Source of the DNA: Pochonia chlamydosporia 170
Taxonomy: Eukaryota > Ascomycota > Sordariomycetes > Hypocreales > Clavicipitaceae
DNA: 64,000 bases
Assembly (NCBI RefSeq): GCF_001653235.2
Contig: NC_035791.1
Span: 5,332,001 to 5,396,000 of the forward strand
Direction of reading: 5' to 3'
Shown here: one piece after another, positions 21,868 through 31,296 of the stretch
Layout: each line of letters opens with the position of its first letter
Position numbering within the stretch: position 1 is the first letter of the stretch
Notes under the pieces: generated by a model
What the model was told of the DNA's origin: nothing
Databases searched by the model: none
Seen by the model: only the letters and a program-made list of their open reading frames with translations
Made by a program: the position numbers and the translations under genes

Positions 21868-22964
21868 ATGAAGAACGTCCAGCTCGGCCTACTTGCCCTA
21901 CTTGCCCAGGCTTCCGTCCTCGAGGCCAAGGGCTATAAGAAAAACATCCCCACATATGAAGTTGGCCCGGGTGCCGTCATTGATGGAAAAAGCATTACCT
22001 ATAACGACCCTGACTGTGATGAGGGCCTGGATTGCAAAGTTACCAGGACTTGCAACACTGCCGGCACGGCTCCCGTCCTGAGTGCCGACAAGAAGTACTT
22101 TGCCTGCTGTGCAGCAGGTCAGCGGCTCCTTGGCAGTCCCCAGACAGCATTCGACTGCTGCGCTGATGGACATGACTTGGTGGGTAGTCCTGAGACTGGA
22201 TATCACTGCTGCCCTACTGGGTACGAGTTTGATGGCCAGCAGTGCAAGGAAGTCTGCAAGAACGGCAAGAAGCTCGTCGATGGGAAGTGTGTCTGCCCTG
22301 ACGGGACAGTCGAGGGACCTGATGGAAATTGCAAGGAGAAGCCCAAGCCTGGCAAATGCGACTCTGGCCTAGAGACTGGTGAGTTTCGATGACAAACGTA
22401 CAGCCCTATGCAAGACGTAACTGACTTCCTGTCTCTATAGGTAAATGCTACATGCTCAAGGCCGAAAACGGCAACAGACTCGGTCTGCGCAACGATAATG
22501 TCTACTACTCTGCCCCAGACAGCATGATTCAGCGATATGGCAAGTTCCAGCTCTGTGCTGATGAGAAATGCGCCCCCGGCCAAGCAGTCGACCCGTCGAG
22601 CCAAGTATACATCCGTGATACGTACGGAGATTTGGCCACGGGTGCCAACAAAGGACAATGGCTTAACAACGCCGCCAATGGTAACCACATTGGTCGAACA
22701 CCAACCTTTGCCAACGCTGGCAAGTTTTCCATCAGCAAGTGGCCCTGCGGCAAGTACTGTCTGGGTGGTTTCACTCAGGGCATTGGACCGGCTTGTCCTG
22801 CTGAAATCCCCGCCATGACCTTTTACTCGCAGGATCCTCAGATGTGTGTTGCCTTTGAGTTTACAGAGGTGCCCTGCGATCTTAAGGCGGATGCGAATAA
22901 CTGCATCTGGAAGAATGGGGACCAGTGCTGCAACAGGGTTGATTGCACGAAGAAAGGTGAATAA
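21868..22964 (+). CDS. secreted cysteine-rich protein, unrecognised family
   Basis: Exons 21868-22378 and 22441-22964 give 344 aa. The 62-nt intron is GTGAGT...CTATAG. A signal peptide is clear (MKNVQLGLLALLAQASVLEA). The N-terminal half is Cys-dense with near-repeats: FACCAAGQRLLGSPQ, FDCCADGHDLVGSPE and YHCCPTGYEFDGQ. An EGF-like stretch CKNGKKLVDGKCVCPDGT follows. The C-terminal half is a separate domain starting GKCYMLKAENGNRLGLRND and ending in CIWKNGDQCCNRVDC. The repeated CC-A/P-x-G pattern suggests tandem duplication of a small disulfide module. Function is not known; effector or cell-wall roles are only guesses. Confidence 0.8.
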
Positions 22965-23744
22965 ACCTTTTGGATTTCATCAAGCTTGAGCATGTGCACA
23001 GGGGTAGGAGAGAGGCTGGGGTTGTTGAGAGTTAATAGGAAATGTAACTGGACCATCACTCATGGGTTATTCCTTTTGTATTGACATTGACTACAAATTT
23101 TTGCTTTGTTACTGAGTAGCTAGCTAATATGCCACGTTGTCCAAAACAATAGTAAAAGACAGAAGCCTTTTCGGTGTGGATAGAAAATATGCTACAAAGT
23201 TCCTTGTCGTAGGCGCCAACTTGATTCTGGTGGGATTGATTGGCAAGATGACTAAAGATAATGTGTCTCGCGTGCTACCAGAGCAAGACGACATCAACGA
23301 AATGAACAAAAAGTTGAGTTCGTACATGTTTTGGGATGCCATGTTTCCGCATAGACCGGAAACTCCACTGCCTCGCGAAGACATTCATTAGTTCTAGAAA
23401 ATGTTCTTACTTGTCTACTATTATTACGAGTTCATTACCTAGGTATCTGACATTGTGGTTGGTCAATGAGCATCTCACTAATGCAGCGTAACAGTACCAA
23501 TTACATTATCTAATGCCACCACAATTTCAAAAAAACGTCATGCAAAGCTTACGTCTTGTCTGGGCACTCGTATTCGGTTGCTGTAACATAACTCTATCGA
23601 TAAGCACTAGTTTTGAGCTATAATCTGCCGGCATCAGCAAACTTCACGCCCGTAGCCGGGTCCTCGTCATATGCTGGTTGAATCCTTCGCTCCTTTAATC
23701 ACATGGTAACGCCTTCGAGTTGTTCCTGAAACGTCTAAACAATC
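22965..23744. other. intergenic with a start-less coding-like fragment
   Basis: Apart from the open frame 23128-23391 (separate entry), nothing is supported. The right end is the upstream region of the Zn2Cys6 gene. Confidence 0.45.
23128..23391 (+). pseudogene. coding-like fragment without ATG start
   Basis: An open frame of about 87 codons ending at TAG 23389-23391. The composition is protein-like, with a hydrophobic segment (KFLVVGANLILVGLIG) and a C-terminus MFWDAMFPHRPETPLPRED. There is no ATG before the internal GKMTKDN methionine, so it is either a relic, the last exon of a gene whose upstream exon I cannot place, or chance. No family recognised. Confidence 0.3.
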
Positions 23745-25620
23745 ATGCAAAAACAGGAGAAGAAATCTTCAACAGAGAGCCCACCAGAGGACCAGGGATC
23801 AACTACCGCGACAGAAATCAAGAGAGAAACTTCTCCGCCTCCCGTGGTGGGGAATCGTAAGCCTCGACAAAAGCGCTGGGCACCAAAGTTGAAAACAGGT
23901 TGCAAGACGTGTCGGTTAGTTGTCTTGTGTTCTTAAGATATGATGAAATGTTCTCATTAATCGGGATAACAGGACACGTCGAGTGAAATGTGACGAGACG
24001 AAGCCTTACTGCAAACAATGCACATCGCGGGGAAAATGGTGCGAAGGATATGGCATAACTGCGGCCATTCTGCCGACTATGCTATCTGGGAGCTCTCAAC
24101 AATCTAGTAACTCGGTTATGCTTGCGCCTATACTTCCTGCTCGGGGGCAGTCTAGTCGTAGCATGGTACAGCAACATAACCGCCCGTTACCAAAAGTAAC
24201 GGCTGAGCCGGTCCCTCCTAGTTGGAACCTTATGGAAGCGTTCCGATACTGTCTGTTCACCAATTTCATCAATAGAGATTCTAACATGGATCGAAGAAGC
24301 TGACTTTTTGAACCTAGTCTATGGCATCATGGCCCCAGAATACATGGAAAACTCGCTTGGGGATAGCCAGTACGATTCCCAATTTCTCGCACCACCAACC
24401 TTTATCATCGAGCATAGTTTCCTCATGGTTGTTACTGCGCATCGTATCAGAGCTGCAAGTCAGATGAGTGGTTTGCTACCTGCCCCCGATCAGATGCCGG
24501 CCATTTCCCACATTTGGGAGAGGTTTCACCACCACATGATACAGTCTCTTGATAATGTGAATCGACAAATTAGTGGCCCGGATGTGGCAATAGGAGTGTT
24601 TTATCGCATCATGGATATTCTGCATGTTGAGGTATGATAATCTTCAATGTTTAGCAGTATAGTTTCATTTGTCTCGTAAGTTGCTAACTCAAATTCGCAG
24701 CTCACTCTACTGAGCCCAACTTGGCGTGGCCATATTGAAGGTTGCGCAACTTTGATACGACTTTATGGCGGCATCCACAGAGTCCTGAGACTAAGCATTG
24801 GCAAGCCATCACCAATTCTGGCAATCCAACTGATACTCATGTAGGCGCTTTTGACATGACGGATTTTTCTGTGGAATGAATCTGACTATGACTTTCTAGC
24901 ATCGCCACCCTGGCTAATACGACTGGTCCATCTAACAACCAAATGGGAGGGTTCTCTGACTGGAGCGAGCACGATATACGGACCGTCTACTCTACCACCA
25001 TGTACTCCGAAGTACCTTGTCCGACAGAATTGTTCCTCAATATCATGGAAATTTCCCGTTTGCGAGGCCTTGTTGCTACCTTAACACCACCCTACTCCGA
25101 CGCCATCTGGCCCGCTATTTCCAATGTCTTCAACAAGATTGACAGCTTCGTTCCCGAGAACTGGACTGAGCCGTACACTGTACCAGACAAACCTGAAATG
25201 ACTCTCATTGCACGAATTTACAAATCTGCAACAACTTTGTACGCCGTTTTATCACTGCCACCGCCGCCGATTATATCACGAACTAAAGGTCCGAGCCAGG
25301 CTGCGAGTGAGGCATCATATAAGCGGTCGAAAATTGCAGCTCGTGACCGCCTTTTTCAAGAAACGGTGGAAGCAATGGCGACTCTCAAGCCTAATCTTTC
25401 TTTGTGCTGGCCACTGGCGGTGCTTGGAGCGTCACTCGTCGATGTTGATGGGGAGTCACCTGAAAGGACGTTTGTGGAGAAGAGTCTCCGGACAATTAGC
25501 CGCACTCCGCAGGTTTACTATGGCCCAACTCTGTCACTGGTCAAACTGATGGCGTTTTGGAAATCTGGAAAGACGGGCTGGGATGAGTGCTTTGATGAGC
25601 CTTGCTCGGTCATGGCATGA
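23745..25620 (+). CDS. Zn2Cys6 binuclear-cluster transcription factor
   Basis: Fungal nuclear regulator. Model exons are 23745-23914, 23973-24250, 24300-24631, 24701-24840 and 24900-25620, with phases consistent (546 aa). The DNA-binding domain is created by splicing intron 1: CKTC|RTRRVKC, then PYCKQC and GKWC, giving C-x2-C-x6-C-x6-C-x2-C-x6-C. It is preceded by a basic RKPRQKRWAPKLK segment. The C-terminal region resembles the fungal-specific transcription factor 2 domain (SWNLMEAFRY...FIIEHSFLMVVTAHRIRAA). The 24251-24299 intron has an atypical GTCTGT donor but a CTAAC branch. Without it the frame breaks, so a one-base frameshift or decayed allele is the alternative. Targets unknown; it sits among secreted-protein genes. 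Confidence 0.75.
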
Positions 25621-26179
25621 GTGGTTGTGTTATGGGTTCGAGTGGAAAGACGCTAAACTGGTGGAGTATCATTGGGGTGTTTACTCAGAGGACCTTCGGA
25701 GAAAAGGCAATTTGTACTGATCTATCTGGCAACCGCTTGAACGCATCCTGCGATGCTAGCCTAGGAGGCGATTCCACCTCTCTGTCTTGGCAGATATGCA
25801 GTTGCCTTGGCACCTAGGGCTGTCTCAAGCTTCATGACATCAATACCAACATTTACCGTTGGGTGGGAACTTGAAACGGAAACGTCCGACATTTGAATGG
25901 GTCGGTATGACCTCATATCAGCATTCAGCTTCAGCTGAAGAGCGGCATAATGACGCTTAGCTGCTGGTGTTGGCCCTTCTTCACCAGATTTAGAGTAGTC
26001 TATTACGCAGACATAACAGACTAGATGGCTTTTTGAGTGATGTTACATTTGTTTTGTTGGTGTAAAAAGTATAAAAAGCATGGCTTGTCCCAGGTTCATG
26101 TAGCTTCACACATCAAACATTCACTAACTTTGACATACGAGACTTGAATTTAAACCTCACCACACTTAAGATCAACACC
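25621..26179. other. intergenic, promoter of small secreted protein gene
   Basis: No supported gene. TATAAAAA at 26070-26077 is 103 bp before the ATG at 26180 and probably serves that gene. Confidence 0.5.
26070..26077 (+). promoter_or_regulatory. TATA box of small secreted protein gene
   Basis: TATAAAAA at a usual fungal distance from the 26180 start, followed by an A/C-rich leader. Confidence 0.5.
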
Positions 26180-26694
26180 ATGGTGAGCTCAGCTGTTTAA
26201 ATGAACAGTAAATAACGACTAACAAACAACAGAAGCTCAACGCAGTCCTTATTGCGACATTAACCACATTTGCAAGCTCTGTCCTAGCATCAGATGGTTG
26301 GGGCTGTGCTGTAGAGGAGGGCGGTCCCGGCACCGGCCTGCTTGAAGAGATCAAGGGAATATTCGAGGACCAGTTCGGATCTGGCGACAACGACCTGAAG
26401 CCTCCGGTTTGGCGGGCCGTGAAATACAAGGGCTTGTATTTTGGAGTTGGCAATAACGAAGGCTATACCAAGAAGGACACAGCCGCGCTGCGCCAGCAGC
26501 TCGTCGATGAGAAAGATACAATTGGTGACGGATATAGGTGTAGCTGGACTGGCTCGGGATCGGCTGATCCTGCGTATGATTTCGGTTATGAGGATGACTT
26601 TTCTTGTGGCGTTGCTGGGGGAGTTTGGCGCGAGGGTTGCGATACTCGCGTTGTTGAGTGTACGCCTGTTGGGTGTGTGGTGGCTAAGGAATAG
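26180..26694 (+). CDS. small secreted cysteine-containing protein; first exon is only ATG
   Basis: The start codon ATG (26180-26182) is followed at once by an intron 26183-26232 (GTGAGC...CTAACAAACAACAG). Exon 2 runs 26233-26694. The spliced product is 154 aa and begins with a clean signal peptide (M|KLNAVLIATLTTFASSVLA). The mature part has six cysteines in GWGCAVEE, RCSWTG, FSCGVA, EGCDTR, VECTP and VGCVV, enough for three disulfides, plus an acidic, Gly-rich middle. No known family recognised; size and composition fit an effector-like or antimicrobial-like secreted protein (inference). Without the intron, exon 2 has no ATG before the signal peptide, which supports the model. Confidence 0.75.
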
Positions 26695-28145
26695 TAATCA
26701 CAAGTGCATCACCTAGATCGCGGAATACAAGATAAGGTCTGTCTTTTTATATTGCTCTTGCATGATCTTATGCTAGAGCTATTTTCTACATATAGAAATC
26801 TTTTAGGGGGACAGTAGTGCACCAGACGGCTTGTGGAGCAACACGGAGTTCCTGTCCGAGCATGACGTTTCGGCACGGGAATGATTTTGCAACTCAGCTC
26901 TTCTGTGCTTTTTTTGAACTAATTGATAGGTTGTGGTTCTTGGCGTGCCGTTCCGTGCTGACCAACAGCATGCCAAGTGGTTGTGCTGACCAACATGCCA
27001 AGTGATTTTCCTACTCCATACTGAAGTTGTTGGCTTTACCTATAAGGGCATTACAGTGTCGTCATAGGGGCATATTTAAAATATTAATGCCTGTGGTGGA
27101 GTTGGAAATGCGTCTTATAATAACAGAGAACCGGTTTCTAGATGCGAGAAGTACGCTTCCGACCCATACTATATAGGATTAGCAGTAGCTACCGTGCCAG
27201 ATACAAAATATATATAGCAATATAAACAACATTTGAAACCTAGATCAAGCGGACTATTACTACCAAGCTGCTACTTGGGACATCATTGAGAGCCCCAGGA
27301 GTCCCAAACATGCTCATGATGTGGTCCACACCGTGAATCGACCACTCTATCTAGAGGCCACACAAACAACTGTCGCCACAAGTCTTTCAGGCTGCGCGTA
27401 GTCATCTTAACCCAGCCGTAATACCTTTGTGACTGGTTTTGCGGTCGACGCTGACTCATCGCGGCGTGTTCGTCTAGCTGTTTCTCTGGATGGTAACCTA
27501 CCTCGGCACACTTGACCCAGAATTCGTCTTTACCAACGGTCGCAAGAACCTCTTCGTCTGCTAGCAGAAATTGTTAGAAAGACCCAGCTTGATGGTCCAT
27601 TACTATATGTCCTCTAATAATGTCGTTTCCGCTATCGCTGTGCTTAAAAACGTGTCCTAGCCGGTCCATGCTGGTAGATGGTAAACCTCATTTGCGACCG
27701 ATCTAACTCCTCGCCCTGGTCATAAGTTGCGCCTGAGGTATCCGGTATCACTACCAGTGTCTCTAAAAGCTGTTCTTAATATTTCTTGGTGGGGAAGAGT
27801 CGGGGAATTGTGTGCGTGGAAAAACTTGATATTCGACGTCAAATTCTATGTGTTCATAACTGCTCCACTGGCGATCAGAAGGGACTCGGGTTTAATCTGT
27901 GTAGCAATATAGAACCATTATGCCAACATGATGAGCCGAGAGTCCGTTGAATGTACCAGACACTCGAAGTACCGACATGGGTCTGGCTTCTCAAAAAGGA
28001 ATGTCTCTCCCTGTATATGTGAACTTACAGCAAACTCAACAGTCCTGCTTCATAAATTTTTGCCCTCAACTCAATTGATCTTTTGTGAATCAGTCCAAAA
28101 CGCCATACCCAAGCTTTAATAGATTCCTCCCAGCATTCAACCACT
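26695..28145. other. AT-rich intergenic region with one coding-like block
   Basis: 26.7-27.25 kb is AT-rich with nothing supported. 27283-27560 on the minus strand looks coding (separate entry). The right end contains the 3' flank of the 7-TM gene. Confidence 0.45.
27283..27560 (-). pseudogene. coding-like terminal exon or gene relic, unrecognised
   Basis: Read on the minus strand, 27560 to the TGA at 27285-27283 is open for 92 codons. The composition is strongly protein-like, with several Trp and Asp/Glu: DEEVLATVGKDEFWVKCAEV, then RRPQNQSQRYYGWVKMTTRS, then KDLWRQLFVWPLD. It is preceded by a textbook acceptor (TCTAACAATTTCTGCTAG). Upstream, minus-strand segments such as EELDRSQMRFTIYQHGP (about 27680-27730) and GHVFKHSDSGNDIIRGHIV (about 27608-27664) also look coding but lie in different frames. 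I could not join them into one reading frame with usual introns, so a decayed gene is likely. Family not recognised. Confidence 0.35.
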
Positions 28146-29226
28146 TTACTTGAGAACATTTGATCCCGAATCACACTCGCCATTGTCCTGTGGGTGATGC
28201 TGAAAACTACGGCATCTCGCGTTGACATCTTCGTCGTAGGCTTGGCGCATGGCAACGATGTCAATGCTGCATTACAGTAACCCGCTATATTAGCATTTGA
28301 TATCTGGGTTGCAAGTAGAGGAGAAGCTTACAACATAACAATAGGGAATAGAGACCCAAGAGTGTATACCAAAACATCTAGCTGTGTAGAGACTGGCGAG
28401 TCCTTCCCTATTACATTAAAGGAAAATGTTATAGTGCGCGCGATACCGATAAAGGCCAGAGACGCAACACGAATCTCGGTGCTACGCGTAAGATAGCGAA
28501 ATAGCTTGCGACCTCTTATCCCCGACGATGCTGATGACCGCAGTATAGACCGGAAAGTTTTGACTAAAAATATAGCACTTATGGTTTCTGCTATTGCAAT
28601 AGGCAGAAAGTAGCCTATATGTATGCGGCTTATAATAACCGAAAACAAGTCCGTAGAAAGAGTGCTGTCGAGTAGAACTCGTACGTTGAGCACTATAATT
28701 GCGGTGCGGATAACCAGGATGACAAACATCAGCGTCCAGAAAAGCGTCAAGAAGATGATACGATCCATGCCGCGCAGGATACCGATTAGTATAAAATATC
28801 CATAGAAAGGGAGCCCGGCTTCTTGGATCTAGTACAGGCGGCCATGGGGACCTTGAGTTAGTGGGATGTGTATTGCAATCCAAGACTCCAAGAATATGAT
28901 GCAGACGGAAACGGAAACACAGAGAGAGACAACAACCTTGACCGCATCATCAACTTCGCACTTACCATCCAAGCAACATCCGCAAATACAAAAGCCACGG
29001 CTTGATTTATGGGGGGACAGCCGAGGTATTCTTGGTAGTAGTGCACACCATTGGCTATTGCACAAGCAGCAGACACGACAATTGGCACGAGGAGAAGAGC
29101 CGACACTCCGCCTCTGATGCCGATGACCATGACGCCAACAAGAACATAGGAAGCTCCAATAGTACTTAGGACAGCCCAACTTGTATTAAAGTAGGGCAAA
29201 ACGTTGTGTTCTGGATGGCATGCCAT
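28146..29226 (-). CDS. seven-transmembrane membrane protein, unassigned
   Basis: Exons 28966-29226, 28332-28828 and 28267-upstream remainder 28146-28266 give 292 aa with consistent phases. Introns are 137 nt (28829-28965) and 65 nt (28267-28331). The start is the first in-frame ATG (MACHPEHNVLPYFN). About seven hydrophobic segments are visible, for example VLSTIGASYVLVGVMVIGI, VSALLLVPIVVSAACAIA, FLTLFWTLMFVILVIRTAI, YFLPIAIAETISAIFLV and VLVYTLGSLFPIVMFIDIV. The motif QEAGLPFYGYFILIG joins exon 2 to exon 1, and the C-terminus is soluble and polar. The topology is receptor- or channel-like, but I cannot assign RTA1, PTH11 or another named family. Confidence 0.75.
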
Positions 29227-31296
29227 ATTGGGACCGAAGTAAATCGACAAAGGGAATCGATGCTTCTGAAAGATAATTACTTGGAATTTGTTCCGACTTG
29301 AAGAGTTTTCTGCTATGGACCACGGCTTCTGGACGGGATTCTATTATATTTATAACATACTGACGCAGATTCAGTATCGGTCGAGATGCCATACGAGACC
29401 CTTGATTATTTGAGCCACCTATAATGGACTATTCCTCCTTCTGTCTCGCCACATGCACATTTATACCCTGTCCTCCACCCACATGTTCGGACAGGTGCCG
29501 TCAACAAGTGAAATTAGCCTTGGAGAGCATCATCGTACAGCCATCTGGTCGTGTCAGGTTGCTATTGGCTTATTGGACGCGGTTGTGATCGGCAGGGCGG
29601 GCTGCCCATCTGGTCGAATGGTGCAAAATCATAACGGCATATTACGGTCCTTTGTGCCAAGTACCGGCTGCCGAGTGATCCAGCGATCGGAAGTACGATA
29701 AAAAAAGCATTAGAACGCCCGTGTCTTAATCACTCGCCACCCACGCTGCCTTCCGACATTTCACAGAGACCTACGGAGTACCATACCCGCCGGAGCTGGA
29801 GAGGGCTTAACCATGGCGGAACCAGCGCACCACTGTTGGTCGGTAGTGGCTTTGTTTGGTCCGAAATGCTTCCAGAAAAAGGCATTTCTAGATCCTCGGC
29901 TGGGACCATGAGGAGATGAGAGGTACGGCTGGTCAACAAGTGCCAAGGCAACCTAAAACCATACCTGGTGCTGACGGTTGCCACTCCTTGGTGTGATTCG
30001 CGTGAGAAATAGCGGTGTTAACTCGTGGCTGTTAGTGGCTGCAAGTTCAGACTTTGTATTTCGGAGATAAAAGGCTGGGCTTGAGCCACCAACCCTTTGT
30101 CCAGCGCCCTCACGGAAAGACCGTCGATGACCTGCATTTAGGCTTGGGGGCGACTAAGAGTTTAAGTCTTGGCAGAGAGGACGAGTGTTTTTCTTGGTCG
30201 TCTCACGGCAAAGCTGTTGGAGCCTGACCCGTCTCTTGATATGTTCGCCTATCTTGCGAATTGTGAATTTTGTGGTTTGTAAAGTGATGCTGGCTTTGGC
30301 AAAACAGGTATGGAGTTGATTGGATTCATGGCCAATATCATTCGCATTGTTGGCCCAGTTGCCTTTGTAGTGAGGCTTAAATTGCTTTCTAGGATGTAAC
30401 CCCAACTAAACGAGGCGACGAGGGCGACAGATACCATCCTATAATGGACAAATTAATTTTAGAATCCTTCCTGAAAACTGTTGTAATACCTACCTCGGAA
30501 CAAGTAAATTGGCTGGAACGCGGAAAAGTATAAGCCGTATTCTTGATGCGAGTACCTTCCAAGACTTTGCTTCCAATGCCAATGGGGCTTTTGGTAGATA
30601 GGCACAAGTCGCAGCTTTGATCTTTCTCATGCATATGTATGGAGAGTATTTTGTACGTGTGGAATACAGAACAAGAACGTCATACATTCCACAGTGACCC
30701 GGGTAACATTTTCTCAGTCTACATTCGTTCGTTACAAGGCAGTCCAGGTGGTTCAGGAAGTCCACCACAGTCAATCTGGACAGTCCACTACATCAAATGG
30801 CTCATTATTAATTACTACGACTATTTTTTGTCTGGACAGATGCAAATAAGGCACAGTACCCAACTCAGTGTGATAGCTAGCATAAACACTAACTAGGTTT
30901 GACATTGCAGAAATTGGTTCTTAAAGTGGATTACAAAATAAAAATTGCCAATTGCAACACATGGATACAAAGGAATTGGAATGAGCGGATTCATAAGGTG
31001 GCCTAGTGGCGGCCGCCAGCAGCCTGTAGTGTTCGTGATAACAAAGCCGCCGTCATTAGAGACAAAAGCGATGTGAGGTGGAAGTAAAGCCTATGGCATC
31101 AGTTGATATGACAACATAACCAAAAGCCATCTTATTTGTAGAAGCTCCAACACCTTCGAAGTTGATTCCGACCTGGAGCACCAGCAGCAAAATTCCAACT
31201 AAACCGTGGAGTAACATGAATGGTACTCTCGCCATCCGATTCAGCCGCCTCACTGGAGAGGGACAGGGGCGATAACCTGCCCTCCGCGGCCGCTTG
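29227..31296. other. 2.1-kb gene-poor region
   Basis: No gene supported with confidence. On the minus strand about 30160-30630 there are fragments with coding-like composition and a plausible GTAGGT...TTATAG intron (about 30437-30493). The spliced frame ends quickly (57 codons) and has no recognisable homology. Confidence 0.45.
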
